Below, one piece after another: positions 9,231 to 17,565 of a DNA stretch of 64,000 nucleotides. The notes beneath the pieces are model-generated. The model did not search any database. It was not told the DNA's origin and saw nothing but the letters and a program-made list of their open reading frames with translations. Source of the DNA: Marinobacter flavimaris (GTDB taxonomy: Bacteria > Pseudomonadota > Gammaproteobacteria > Pseudomonadales > Oleiphilaceae); contig NZ_PSSW01000004.1 of the NCBI RefSeq assembly GCF_002933295.1, positions 1 to 64,000 on the forward strand, read 5' to 3'. The position numbers and the translations under genes are program-made. The stretch's first letter is position 1. Each line of letters opens with the position of its first letter.

Positions 9231-11717
9231 TTACGAGACACTGGCCTGTGCGGCTCCGCTTTCGCTGATACTGCTCTCCACGGAGCTTCCGCTATCGGAT
9301 TTGAACCGGCCCAGTCGGAGGGAATTGGTCACCACAAACACACTGGAAAGGCTCATGGCACCCGCAGCCAGCATGGGGTTGAGCAGATAACCGGTAAACG
9401 GGAACAGAACACCTGCGGCCACGGGGATCAGTGCCAGGTTGTATCCGTAGGCCCAGACAAAATTGCCAAGAATCGTTTTGCGGGTGCGCCGGGAGAGCGC
9501 TGCAGCATCCACGATGCCCCGGAGGTCGCCGCGCATCAGAACCACGTCGCCGGCCTCGATGGCAATGTCGGTACCGGTGCCGATGGCGATACCCACATCG
9601 GCTTGCGCCAGGGCCGGTGCGTCATTGATACCGTCACCCACAAAAGCAACCCGGGCACCTTCCTCTTGCAGGCGCTTCACTTCGGACGCTTTCTGGTCCG
9701 GCAATACCTCCGCAAGCACCCGTTCGATACCGGCTTGCCGCGCAATCGCCTCGGCGGTGGCGCGGTTGTCACCGGTGAGCATGGCCACGCTGAGCCCTGA
9801 TGACTTGAGCGCAGCAATCGCTTCCACCGAGCCGTTCTTGAGCGGATCGGCCACGGCAATCAGCGCGGCGAGGCGTCCGTCGACGGCAACATACAGCGGG
9901 GATTTGGCTTTTTCAGCAAGTGACACCGCATCGTCGGCGACGCTGGCCAGGTCGATACCGAGGCGGCGCATATAACGGTCCGCGCCCACATTGATCCGGC
10001 GTCCGGCCACCTGTGCCTGGATGCCGTAGCCCGGCTCCGCCTGGAATTCACTGATCGCGGGTAACGTGAGGCCCCGATCCCTTGCGCCCTTGACGATGGC
10101 TTCCCCGATGGGATGTTCACTTTCGGTCTCCACAGCCGCAACCCAGGCCAGGACCTCATCCTCGCGGCCTTCCACCAGTATGAAATCTGTCAGCTCAGGC
10201 TGGCCCCGAGTCAGGGTGCCGGTTTTATCGAGGACGATGGTGTCCATCCGAGACAGTGTCTCCAGGGCCGCGCCTTTGCGGAACAGCACGCCCATTTCGG
10301 CGCCCTTACCGGTTCCGACCATAATGGCTGTTGGCGTAGCCAGTCCCATCGCGCAGGGACAAGCAATCAGCAGTACGCTGACCGTCGTGACGAAGGCAAA
10401 GGACAGGGCCGGCTCGGGCCCGAAGCTGAACCAGGTGATGAACGTCAGAATCGCGAGCACAATCACAATGGGAACGAAAATTCCCGCTATCTTGTCGGCC
10501 AGCGCCTGAATCGGGGGTTTATCAGCCTGGGCCGATTCCACCATTCTGATGATCTGTGCCAGAACGGTGTCCGCACCGACCCTCGTAGCCCGGAACGTCA
10601 GGGAACCGTTCTTATTAATGGTTCCACCCACCAGCTCGGCGTCTTTCTGTTTGGCCACGGGAACGGGCTCGCCGCTGATCATGGACTCGTCCACGTAGGA
10701 TTGGCCTTCCTCCACCACGCCATCAACAGGAACCCGCTCTCCCGGGCGCACCTGGATACGGTCACCAGGTACCACGGCTTCGATGGGCACTTCGACGGCT
10801 TCCCCATCCCGAATGACACGGGCGGTCTTGGCCTGCAATTGCAGAAGTTTTTTGATTGCCTCCGACGTCCGGCCTTTGGCGACGTGCTCAAAGTAGCGTC
10901 CCAGCAGAATGAGCGTCACGATTACTGCCGCTGCCTCGAAATAACTCTCGGCGGTACCGGCGGGAAAGAATCCTGGAACCAGCAGTGCTGCGACGGAGTA
11001 GAAATAGGCAGCGCTGGTGCCGATCATAACCAGGCTGTTCATGCCAGGGTTGACATGGCGCAATTCAGTGTACCCGGACCGGAAAAACCTCAATCCGGCA
11101 TAAAACAACACCGGCGTGGTTAGTAGCCACTCAATAGCCATCCACCCCCGATGGGGCAAAAGGCTGGAATATAGAGATTCAAGAGCGGGGATCATCTTAC
11201 CCATGGCAATCAGAACTACCGGAATGGTCAACACCGCAGCGAAGATCACTTTCCGGCGGAGGTCGATGCCCTCCCTGTCCTGCTCTTCCGTTTCGCTATT
11301 GGCGTCCGGCTCCTGAGGTTCATACCCTGCGTCGCGGATAGCCTGATGAATTCGCGGCACTGACAAGGTGTCAGACAGGAACTCCACAAACGCTTTCTGG
11401 GTAGTCAGATTGACACTGGCCTTGACCATGCCGGGTTGCTTGTTCAATGCCCGCTCAACCCGGGATACGCAGGAGCCACAGGTCATTCCGATGACCGGAA
11501 TTTCAGCCGACTGTACTCGTGGCTGATAACCCGCCTCCTTAATCAAGTCGATTAGCGTGGCCGGCGTGGCCGGCTGGTCAAATTTCACGGTGGCTTTTCC
11601 GGTCGCCAGATTCACCTGGGATTCCGCAACGCCGCGCTGACCCATGAGCGCCTTTTCAATCCGTCCGACGCACGAAGCGCAAGACATTCCATCAACACGA
11701 ATTTCTATTCGTTGCAT
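9231..11717 (-). CDS. copA: Copper-exporting P1B-type ATPase CopA with two HMA domains
   Basis: 828 residues. Two N-terminal heavy-metal domains have GMSCASC (Cys13, Cys16) and GMTCGSC (Cys80, Cys83). The transmembrane metal site CPCAMG defines the Cu(I) subgroup. The phosphorylation site DKTGTLT, the HP dipeptide (SEHPIGEAI) and GDGINDAPAL are all present. It pumps Cu(I) from cytoplasm to periplasm using ATP. It follows the CueR-like regulator by 70 bp on the same strand and is expected to be copper induced from the 12258-12228 promoter. Confidence 0.96.
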   Translation of the reverse strand: MQRIEIRVDGMSCASCVGRIEKALMGQRGVAESQVNLATGKATVKFDQPATPATLIDLIKEAGYQPRVQSAEIPVIGMTCGSCVSRVERALNKQPGMVKASVNLTTQKAFVEFLSDTLSVPRIHQAIRDAGYEPQEPDANSETEEQDREGIDLRRKVIFAAVLTIPVVLIAMGKMIPALESLYSSLLPHRGWMAIEWLLTTPVLFYAGLRFFRSGYTELRHVNPGMNSLVMIGTSAAYFYSVAALLVPGFFPAGTAESYFEAAAVIVTLILLGRYFEHVAKGRTSEAIKKLLQLQAKTARVIRDGEAVEVPIEAVVPGDRIQVRPGERVPVDGVVEEGQSYVDESMISGEPVPVAKQKDAELVGGTINKNGSLTFRATRVGADTVLAQIIRMVESAQADKPPIQALADKIAGIFVPIVIVLAILTFITWFSFGPEPALSFAFVTTVSVLLIACPCAMGLATPTAIMVGTGKGAEMGVLFRKGAALETLSRMDTIVLDKTGTLTRGQPELTDFILVEGREDEVLAWVAAVETESEHPIGEAIVKGARDRGLTLPAISEFQAEPGYGIQAQVAGRRINVGADRYMRRLGIDLASVADDAVSLAEKAKSPLYVAVDGRLAALIAVADPLKNGSVEAIAALKSSGLSVAMLTGDNRATAEAIARQAGIERVLAEVLPDQKASEVKRLQEEGARVAFVGDGINDAPALAQADVGIAIGTGTDIAIEAGDVVLMRGDLRGIVDAAALSRRTRKTILGNFVWAYGYNLALIPVAAGVLFPFTGYLLNPMLAAGAMSLSSVFVVTNSLRLGRFKSDSGSSVESSISESGAAQASVS

Positions 11718-11787
11718 ACCCGTTTAGCTCCTCGGCACAGATAACTGTGTGCCTCTAAATCAATGCATCCGCAGGCGATTGCCAGCT

Positions 11788-12189
11788 TCACCCTTGCTGG
11801 GCTATAGCTTCAACAATCGGGCAGCCATCCATCGGCCCCTCACCGGAGCATTCCTTCAGTGTTTCAGACAGGACGGCCTCGATGCGGGACAGACTCTGAA
11901 TCTGATGCCGGATTTTTTCCAGTTGCTTCTTTGCAATTTGCCTGGCCTCGGCACGGTCGCCATTGGCGTCCTGAAGCATCAGGAGTTCACGAATCTCATC
12001 AAGAGTGAAACCCCACTGCTTGGCGTGGATGATGAACTGCAGCCTGGCGATCGCATCCTCGGGGTAACGACGATAATTCGATTGGGTTCGGGCAGGCTCG
12101 GGCATGAGATTTTCCCGCTCGTAAAAGCGAATGGCATGGCTGGCCACGCCGCTTTTATCAGAGAGTTCGCCAATATTGAACGTTTTCAT
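11788..12189 (-). CDS. cueR: CueR-like copper-responsive MerR-family regulator
   Basis: 133 residues. The MerR winged helix (IGELSDKSGVASHAIRFYERENLM) and long helix end in a metal-binding loop with Cys114 and Cys123 (ECSGEGPMDGCPIVEAI), similar to the CueR loop with Cys112/Cys120. Unlike E. coli, this regulator is the first gene of the operon it should control, followed by copA on the same strand. Metal specificity for copper is inferred from the loop and from copA. Confidence 0.85.
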   Translation of the reverse strand: MKTFNIGELSDKSGVASHAIRFYERENLMPEPARTQSNYRRYPEDAIARLQFIIHAKQWGFTLDEIRELLMLQDANGDRAEARQIAKKQLEKIRHQIQSLSRIEAVLSETLKECSGEGPMDGCPIVEAIAQQG

Positions 12190-12227
12190 TCTTGCACCTC
12201 AAAACAAGTGATCAATGACTGATGCCA

Positions 12228-12258
12228 ACCATAACCTTAAAGTGAACTTTAAGGTCAA
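12228..12258 (-). promoter_or_regulatory. CueR-type promoter/operator of the cueR-copA operon
   Basis: On the minus strand, TTGACC (12258-12253) and TATGGT (12233-12228) are separated by 19 bp. The spacer region contains a perfect 10-bp-arm inverted repeat, ACCTTAAAGT-GA-ACTTTAAGGT (12234-12255 on the plus strand). It reads toward cueR and copA, so the regulator is autoregulated. The arms are longer and more symmetric than in the other MerR-type promoters of this window. Confidence 0.88.
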
Positions 12259-12357
12259 GGCATTTTTTCATGCTTTGTCAGACCGGTGGCGGTACACCAA
12301 ACTGACCCAAGGTCCCCCGTTTTGAGTCAAGTGGGGCGAAAAGACGGAGACACTGTA

Positions 12358-12447
12358 ATGAAGGGTTTTGAAAGGCTGGTTACGCTGATGTTAGGACTTT
12401 TCCCGTCCCTTTTCGCATTCGCTGATGGGCCCGGGCGCCCCCAGTGA
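12358..12447 (+). pseudogene. Out-of-frame signal peptide of the multicopper oxidase
   Basis: An ATG at 12358 opens 29 codons encoding a good Sec signal peptide (MKGFERLVTLMLGLFPSL, then FAFADGPG) and then stops at TGA 12445-12447. The oxidase continues in the +1 frame from 12425 with GPGAPSEVW. The residues ADGPG would join directly to GAPSE if two bases were restored in the GC run near 12430-12441. This is a frameshift in the gene or a sequencing error in a GC homopolymer stretch. Confidence 0.7.
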
Positions 12448-13798
12448 AGTGTGGCGCTACAGGGCGGAATTGCTGAAAGGTCCAAAAAACACAGTCTCCG
12501 AAAATCCGGACAGTTACCTCGGCCCAACGATCCGGCTACGCCGCGGCCAAACCGTCAAAATCCATATTCACAATGAGCTGCCAGAGGACACCACCGTCCA
12601 CTGGCACGGACTTCACGTGCCGTCCGACGTAGACGGACAGCCAAGACTACCGATCCGCCCAGGCGAGACAATGACTGTTGGCTTCGAGGTATTGGACCGG
12701 GCCGGACTGTTCTGGTACCACTCTCATGCCCACGGCAAGCAAGGTGGTCGCGTAGGATTTCAAAGTTACGCAGGGTTGGCCGGACTCCTGATCGTTGAAG
12801 ACGAGGAAGAAGCGGACCTCAAATTGCCGTCGGGCGATAACGAGCTGCTGCTGGTGCTTCAGGACCGCACTTTTGCTGGTAACAATGAACTGGTTTACTT
12901 GGGCCGTGGCATGGGGTCCATGATGGACCGTATGCACGGTTTTCTGGGGGACAGAGTGCTGGCTAACGGGGCGCCTCCAACCACCCGCAAGGTTGCCACC
13001 CGCCCATACAGAATTCGAGTCCTTGATGGCTCTAACGCCCGCATCTACAAACTGGCCTGGAGCGACGGGCGACCTGTCACCGTTATCGGTGCAGACGGCG
13101 GCCTTCTTCAGGAACCGGAAGACAGGCCTTACGCCGTGCTGGCTCCGGCTCAGCGGCTTGATATATGGGGCGATCTTTCCGAGTTCCAGCCGGGTGATAC
13201 GCTGGAGCTTATCAGTGACCGTTTCCGGGCAGGCATGATGAGCGGAGGTATGATGGACGGAATGGGCATGATGGGCAGCAACGCCCTGCCCCTTGGCAGC
13301 CGATTCCCCTTGGCCAGGCTGGAGGTGTCCAAGTCATTAAAGGCCAGCGAACCTTTACCGGCACAGCTAGGTGTGCAGCGGCAAAAAATACCGGTAAACA
13401 GCAATACGCGAATCCGGTCGTTCGAGTTAAGCCCGGTTATGATGCGGGGATTTGCCATGAATGGCCGGCGGTTTGACGGAACGAATGTTGCTGATGACGA
13501 AAAAGTCCGCCTTGGTGACACGGAAATCTGGGAATTCCACAACAGCACACCGATGCCTCACCCGATGCATATTCATGGCTTGCAATTCAACGTTGTAGGG
13601 CGACGAGGCGGCAACTCGGACAGTCTACAGCAGGGCCTGGTAGACAGTGGCTGGCACGACACGGTTCTGGTTATGCCTCGTGAAACGGTTCAGGTGGCGA
13701 TGAAATTCGAGCGCTTTGACGGCCTTTACATCTACCACTGTCATAACATGGAACATGAGGATGCAGGGATGATGCGCTATTTTCAGGTGCAAAGCTAA
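12425..13798 (+). CDS. Multicopper oxidase (CueO/CopA-like), mature part
   Basis: 457 residues in frame. All copper-ligand motifs are present: HWHGLH (about residue 59), WYHSHAHG, HPMHIHGLQF and the C-terminal HCHNMEHEDAGM. A Met-rich insert MMSGGMMDGMGMMG resembles the methionine segment of CueO, which oxidises periplasmic Cu(I). The only ATG in this frame (12425) lies within what should be the signal peptide junction, so the protein as encoded lacks an export signal (see 12358-12447). It sits divergently from cueR. Unless the frameshift is an error, the gene may be inactive. Confidence 0.85.
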   Translation: MGPGAPSEVWRYRAELLKGPKNTVSENPDSYLGPTIRLRRGQTVKIHIHNELPEDTTVHWHGLHVPSDVDGQPRLPIRPGETMTVGFEVLDRAGLFWYHSHAHGKQGGRVGFQSYAGLAGLLIVEDEEEADLKLPSGDNELLLVLQDRTFAGNNELVYLGRGMGSMMDRMHGFLGDRVLANGAPPTTRKVATRPYRIRVLDGSNARIYKLAWSDGRPVTVIGADGGLLQEPEDRPYAVLAPAQRLDIWGDLSEFQPGDTLELISDRFRAGMMSGGMMDGMGMMGSNALPLGSRFPLARLEVSKSLKASEPLPAQLGVQRQKIPVNSNTRIRSFELSPVMMRGFAMNGRRFDGTNVADDEKVRLGDTEIWEFHNSTPMPHPMHIHGLQFNVVGRRGGNSDSLQQGLVDSGWHDTVLVMPRETVQVAMKFERFDGLYIYHCHNMEHEDAGMMRYFQVQS

Positions 13799-14040
13799 GC
13801 GCTACCAGTCTCCTTGGTCTGCTCAACCGTTGTCACCGAGCCCGATTTGTCCTTGCACTTCATCATGCACAACCCAAGACCACACATGATCAGGCAGGGC
13901 AGGAGGCTGATCAGTATGGGAGCGAGCCCGAATATCACCAGCTGTTCCCAGCCAAAGGTGAGTCCCGCGATGACCCCGAAGGCGCCAAACAACCACCAAC
14001 GCCGTGGCCCTGTCAGCAAACCCACCGGTCCTCCTCTCAT
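13795..14040 (-). CDS. Small Cys-rich two-helix membrane protein
   Basis: Up to 81 residues. Hydrophobic helices at about 16-30 and 34-58 contain LPCLIMCGLGLCMMKCK, with four cysteines and two methionines at the membrane face, suggesting metal or thiol chemistry. The ATG at 14040 overlaps an AGAGGAGG that would serve a GTG at 14025 better, so translation may start there (76 residues). It converges with the multicopper oxidase, overlapping by 4 bp. Its own CueR-like promoter lies upstream. No named family is recognised. Confidence 0.65.
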   Translation of the reverse strand: MRGGPVGLLTGPRRWWLFGAFGVIAGLTFGWEQLVIFGLAPILISLLPCLIMCGLGLCMMKCKDKSGSVTTVEQTKETGSA

Positions 14041-14124
14041 TATCGTCTCTCATTTTTACCGTGGTTGTTGGTTGCTCATTTCCACCGCTTATGCGGTAAA
14101 CAGTTGCAGTTGAGCATTTTTGAG

Positions 14125-14155
14125 AAAATAACGTTGAAGCACGGTTTAAGGTCAA
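14125..14155 (-). promoter_or_regulatory. Probable CueR-type promoter for the small Cys-rich membrane protein
   Basis: Minus strand: TTGACC (14155-14150), 19-bp spacer, TATTTT (14130-14125). The spacer begins with the same TTAAA as the cueR-copA operator, but the right arm is degenerate (TTCAACGT against TTTAAGGT, 6 of 8). It points to the gene at 14040-13795. By similarity it should answer to the CueR-like protein, possibly more weakly. Confidence 0.55.
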
Positions 14156-14310
14156 GACTTTTGTCAGAATGGTCAAAGTGAATTCACCTTGAGCCTTTGG
14201 ATATCGATGGCGTTGTGTCATTGAAATAAAAACTGCTAGGATTTGGTGAACTGAAAGTCGAGCTGTGTGTCACAGCGTTGAACCTTTACAGCTTGGTGCT
14301 TGGAATCAGG

Positions 14311-14694
14311 ATGACCGCAACAACCCGCCAATTTATTTCCGCGCTGCTATCACTGCTTCTGGTGATAAGCGGACCGGCATTGGCTATGTCCAAAATAGCG
14401 GACAGCGACGCGGACACTGCGATGCCGGATTGTGGTTCCATGATGATGGCTCAGGCTGAGAGCGCCGGCTCCTCAACAGACACTGAAGCGGATTGTGCCT
14501 CAGCCCCTGACATGGCCTGCCCGAGCGCCAGTGGGCTGATCAAATGCGGGGTCAGCGTCAGCGTTGCCCTGTTACCGGGGGATTCCATCGGTTTTACCGA
14601 TACGGGCTCCCACCCGGTATTGACCGCACGATCAACCTTCTACCAGGATCCGTTCCTGGCTTCTATTACGCCCCCTCCAGAACACCACTCCTGA
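14311..14694 (+). CDS. Secreted Met/Cys-containing small protein, copper-island associated
   Basis: 127 residues from the ATG at 14311 (GGAATCAGG just upstream). The signal peptide (about 6-25, SGPALAM) is followed by an acidic, Cys/Met-bearing segment (MPDCGSMMMAQAE, EADCASAPDMACPS, IKCGVSVSV) and a tail with YQDPFLASITPPPEHHS. No domain name can be given with confidence. The layout resembles the protein at 5020-5349. It precedes the Met-rich protein gene and may be a periplasmic copper-binding or sensing protein; this is inference from composition and place. Confidence 0.55.
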   Translation: MTATTRQFISALLSLLLVISGPALAMSKIADSDADTAMPDCGSMMMAQAESAGSSTDTEADCASAPDMACPSASGLIKCGVSVSVALLPGDSIGFTDTGSHPVLTARSTFYQDPFLASITPPPEHHS

Positions 14695-14752
14695 GTTTTA
14701 ACCCGGATTTTTGCCTCTAGGAGGCAAGCTCTTTAACGTTAATTCTTACAAC

Positions 14753-14789
14753 AAAGTCTCGTACTTCCGTCCATCCGTAACGAGACTTT
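14753..14789 (+). promoter_or_regulatory. Stem-loop in the leader of the Met-rich protein gene
   Basis: A perfect 10-bp inverted repeat, AAAGTCTCGT (14753-14762) and ACGAGACTTT (14780-14789), encloses a 17-base loop. It ends 16 bases before the ATG at 14806 and just before the ribosome site ACTGGAG. A smaller hairpin, TTGCCTC-TAG-GAGGCAA, lies at 14711-14727. No U-tract makes either a clear intrinsic terminator. Confidence 0.45.
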
Positions 14790-14805
14790 AACTGGAGTAA
14801 ATCAA

Positions 14806-15090
14806 ATGCGTAATTCAAAAATCAACCTCACCGTAACCGCCGCCGTTCTGGCAGGCAGTGTTGCCCTCTTCTCTGCCGTTGCCCACGGCGAAGGAGCCGG
14901 CATGATGGCCGGACATTCCGAGCAAAATGGCATGATGTCCTCGCAAGGCATGGAGGGTATGGGCGGCATGATGGGGATGATGTCCGATATGTCCCCAGAA
15001 GACCGCAAAGCCATGACCGAAGCGTGCATGAAGATGATGCAGGCTCATGGTGGCGATGGCATGAAAGACAAAGACACCGGCACCAAATAA
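14806..15090 (+). CDS. Methionine-rich periplasmic protein, probable copper buffer
   Basis: 94 residues: a signal peptide (about 1-27, AVAHG), then a very Met/Gly-rich stretch with repeated MM pairs (GAGMMAGHSEQNGMMSSQ, GMGGMMGMMSDM), one cysteine (TEACMKMMQ) and a lysine/aspartate tail. Methionine clusters bind Cu(I) in the periplasm (as in CusF/CopC/CopK-type proteins), so a copper buffer role is likely but not tied to a named family. TGGAG lies upstream of the start. First gene of the plus-strand run to 18288. Confidence 0.7.
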   Translation: MRNSKINLTVTAAVLAGSVALFSAVAHGEGAGMMAGHSEQNGMMSSQGMEGMGGMMGMMSDMSPEDRKAMTEACMKMMQAHGGDGMKDKDTGTK

Positions 15091-15189
15091 CCATTTGGAC
15101 ACCCTCATGAACTGAAACTATGGGCCGGGGACGCATGTGCATCCCCGCGCCCTGCACTACATGTAAGCGATTCCAACCGAGGATTTTCC

Positions 15190-15699
15190 ATGAAGACCAT
15201 GAAACTCGCCCTTTATACGGGTATAGCCGCTGTCGTTATCGGCGCTGGCACCACCTTGGCCATCCAGACCAACGAATCTGACCAGTCATCGGTTGCGCAA
15301 GCCGAGAGTGGAAAGACAGGTCAGGCCATCACCATTTACAAAAGCCCCAATTGCGGTTGCTGCCAGGACTGGGCCGAGCACCTCGCGGCCAATGGCTTTG
15401 AGACCCGCATCGTTGAAACCAACAACCTTAATGAAATCAAGCAAAAGTACGACGTACCCCGAGATATGGCGTCCTGCCACACTGCGCTGATCGGAAACCT
15501 GGTGATTGAGGGCCATGTGCCGGCCAATGACATCGTCGCCTACCTTGAGGACCCGCAGTTCAATACGATTGGGCTATCAGTGCCGGGCATGCCCCATGGC
15601 ACCCCCGGCATGGAAACCGGCCGGAAGGACGATTATCAGGTCATCGCTTTTAACGCCAATGGCAAGCAGGGTGTTTTCCGTGAACACAAGGATTACTGA
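15190..15699 (+). CDS. DUF411 family periplasmic copper-binding protein (CopG-like)
   Basis: 169 residues. A signal peptide or anchor (about 5-25) and a linker lead into a thioredoxin-like DUF411 domain with the motif NCGCC (Cys55, Cys57, Cys58) after IYKSP and a second conserved site ASCHTA (Cys96, His97). The family protein CopG binds a copper cluster through a CxCC motif and is found in copper-resistance operons. An extra segment with GMPHGTPGME follows. It lies 100 bp after the Met-rich gene and 10 bp before the BNR-repeat gene. Confidence 0.85.
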   Translation: MKTMKLALYTGIAAVVIGAGTTLAIQTNESDQSSVAQAESGKTGQAITIYKSPNCGCCQDWAEHLAANGFETRIVETNNLNEIKQKYDVPRDMASCHTALIGNLVIEGHVPANDIVAYLEDPQFNTIGLSVPGMPHGTPGMETGRKDDYQVIAFNANGKQGVFREHKDY

Positions 15700-15709
15700 G
15701 GTCAGCCCC

Positions 15710-16564
15710 ATGAAAGCGAAGGTTTACCGCCTGAATTCTGGCGTTTCCAGGCTTTTCCTGTTCGCGTTGATTGCCGTCATGCCGGGTCTGGTTCAAGCCC
15801 AGTCTGCGACTGATGGCCAAGCAGTGAAGGCGCTGACGACTGACGCCTCCGGCGCCCTACTGGTGCTTCGGAATAGCGGCCTGCTTGCCGTGGAAGGCCA
15901 GAGCACTACCGAGATCCCGCTGCCACCGTCCGATTCCGGCGCTCCCCCTCGGTCCATGGCAAAGGGCGCGGACGAAAGTCTGTACCTGGCAGGGCCTGGC
16001 CTTGGTATCTGGCGCTATGACAACGCCAGCAAGCGCTGGCAATCCCTCAATGACACCCTGCCGGATCTCGGAATCACGGCGATTGCCGCCCACGCCACCC
16101 AAGCCGAAACGCTTTACGTCTATCTCGGTGAAAGTGGCATGTTCCGATCCAGGGACGGCGGTGCCGAATGGGTGAAGGTAGACAGTGGCCCCCGGGAGCC
16201 GGTGCAGGCATTCCTGCACTCGGATATGCCGGGCAGTATGGAAAGTGGCTGGCTGTTCGCTGGCACCACCCGCGGCGTTGCCCGCTCCATGGACTGTTTC
16301 TGCTTCTGGGGCGATGCCGGCGAATTACGAGGGACTGTGACTGCTATTGATTACGATCCTTCTGCCCCGGAGAACGTCTACGCCGTGATCGAGGGGCAAC
16401 TTCACCACAGTTCGGACGGTGGCGAAAGCTGGGCTGGCCTTAAGATACCCGAGCCAGTCACCGCTCTGACATTCTCACTCAAGGAAGGACTCGTGGTGGG
16501 CACAGAGGATGGAGATCTGCTTTCGCAGAACGCCTCTGGCGAATGGGTACCTGTTCATGAATAA
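15710..16564 (+). CDS. Secreted beta-propeller protein with BNR/Asp-box repeats
   Basis: 284 residues from the ATG at 15710, which gives a proper signal peptide (SRLFLFALIAVMPGLVQAQ). The body holds repeated beta-propeller blades with Asp-box motifs (SRDGGAEWVKV, SSDGGESWAGL), like photosystem II assembly factor YCF48 and the F510_1955 group labelled glycosylhydrolase. No catalytic sialidase residues are visible, so a scaffold or assembly role is as likely as enzymatic activity. An unusual CFCFWG segment could bind metal or heme. The end overlaps the cytochrome gene start by 8 bp. Confidence 0.75.
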   Translation: MKAKVYRLNSGVSRLFLFALIAVMPGLVQAQSATDGQAVKALTTDASGALLVLRNSGLLAVEGQSTTEIPLPPSDSGAPPRSMAKGADESLYLAGPGLGIWRYDNASKRWQSLNDTLPDLGITAIAAHATQAETLYVYLGESGMFRSRDGGAEWVKVDSGPREPVQAFLHSDMPGSMESGWLFAGTTRGVARSMDCFCFWGDAGELRGTVTAIDYDPSAPENVYAVIEGQLHHSSDGGESWAGLKIPEPVTALTFSLKEGLVVGTEDGDLLSQNASGEWVPVHE

Positions 16565-16994
16565 GTGGTCTTTCCCGCTGGTCTTGCTCGTTGCCCCGGC
16601 CCTTGTGGTGGCGGGGGGCGCGCCACCAAACAGTGACAGTGGGCCGACCGAGGTGGCCGAGGGTCGCCAGATTTACGAGCAATACTGCGCCGCCTGCCAC
16701 GGATGGCAGGGCGAGGGTGCTGCCGACTGGACCAAACCGGATGAGAAAGGCGAAATGCCCCCGCCACCGCACGATGAGACAGGCCACACCTGGCGCCACA
16801 GCGATGCCATGTTGTTCAGGATGATTGCCGAGGGCTGGCGACATCCCTTCAATAAAACGGATAGGCTGACGATGCCGGCGTTCAAGGACATCCTCACCGA
16901 CCAGGAAATTCAGTTGGTGATCGAGTACCTGAAAACGCTATGGACGGAAGACCAGCGCCGTTATCAACGGAGCGAAAGTCAGGACGTTAATTAG
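16557..16994 (+). CDS. Periplasmic monoheme cytochrome c
   Basis: 145 residues with a signal peptide (about 1-20). A class I cytochrome c domain has the heme site CAACH (Cys44, Cys47, His48) and a likely axial methionine in RLTMPAFKDILTD, followed by the usual C-terminal helix (IEYLKTLW). The start at 16557 overlaps the previous gene, which suggests translational coupling. It could accept electrons from copper or thiol oxidation, but the partner is not shown by the sequence. Confidence 0.88.
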   Translation: MNKWSFPLVLLVAPALVVAGGAPPNSDSGPTEVAEGRQIYEQYCAACHGWQGEGAADWTKPDEKGEMPPPPHDETGHTWRHSDAMLFRMIAEGWRHPFNKTDRLTMPAFKDILTDQEIQLVIEYLKTLWTEDQRRYQRSESQDVN

Positions 16995-17063
16995 GCTGAG
17001 GGTCCTTCCTGATTTCTCACGGACACCAGACAACACTCACGCTAGATCTCGGGTAACTCGAAA

Positions 17064-17540
17064 ATGTCGTTGAATCAGCACTTCAAGAAATGGTCATGGT
17101 TATTCGGTATCGCCGGTTTCAGTCTGATGGTCGCTGCAATTTTCGTGCTGCCGCAGTACCTGAAGCCAGATCTGGATGCCGGTGTCACTTTTTACGCCAC
17201 CGAGGGATGCGCACCTTTCAAGGGTCAGTGTATCGGGCGAAAGGACAATCAAGCCATCACAGTCGGTTTAGGTAATGAAGCCATCGAATCTATGACAGAA
17301 ATTCCCATTCGTGTGCATCTCGCTAACATGACAGCAGACTCCCTAATCGTCGATTTTGAAGGGCTTGAAATGTACATGGGCGTGGTCCGCACCCAGCTGG
17401 TACCGAATGCCCAGGGCGTCTACCAGGGAACCTTTACCCTGCCGGAGTGCGGTACAGGCAAAATGCTATGGCGCGCGCGGGCCATTATCGACAAGGGCAC
17501 TTCCAAGAAAGGCATCAAATTTGATTTCTGGGCGGCTTGA
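17064..17540 (+). CDS. Membrane-anchored periplasmic protein of unknown function
   Basis: 158 residues: one N-terminal transmembrane helix (about 12-31), then a soluble beta-rich region with cysteine pairs in EGCAPFKGQC and a late LPECGTGKMLWRARAIID. The last segment recalls immunoglobulin-like FixH/YtkA domains, but I cannot assign it firmly. It stands between the cytochrome c gene and ccdA on the same strand, so it may be a thiol or copper-handling partner served by CcdA. Confidence 0.6.
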   Translation: MSLNQHFKKWSWLFGIAGFSLMVAAIFVLPQYLKPDLDAGVTFYATEGCAPFKGQCIGRKDNQAITVGLGNEAIESMTEIPIRVHLANMTADSLIVDFEGLEMYMGVVRTQLVPNAQGVYQGTFTLPECGTGKMLWRARAIIDKGTSKKGIKFDFWAA

Positions 17541-17565
17541 TGCACTCGCAGCAATAGGAGGCTAG

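Noticed and set aside
14711..14727. Intrinsic terminator TTGCCTC-TAG-GAGGCAA
   Set aside because: The stem is followed by GCTCTTT and not by a U-tract on the plus strand, and by A residues on the minus strand.
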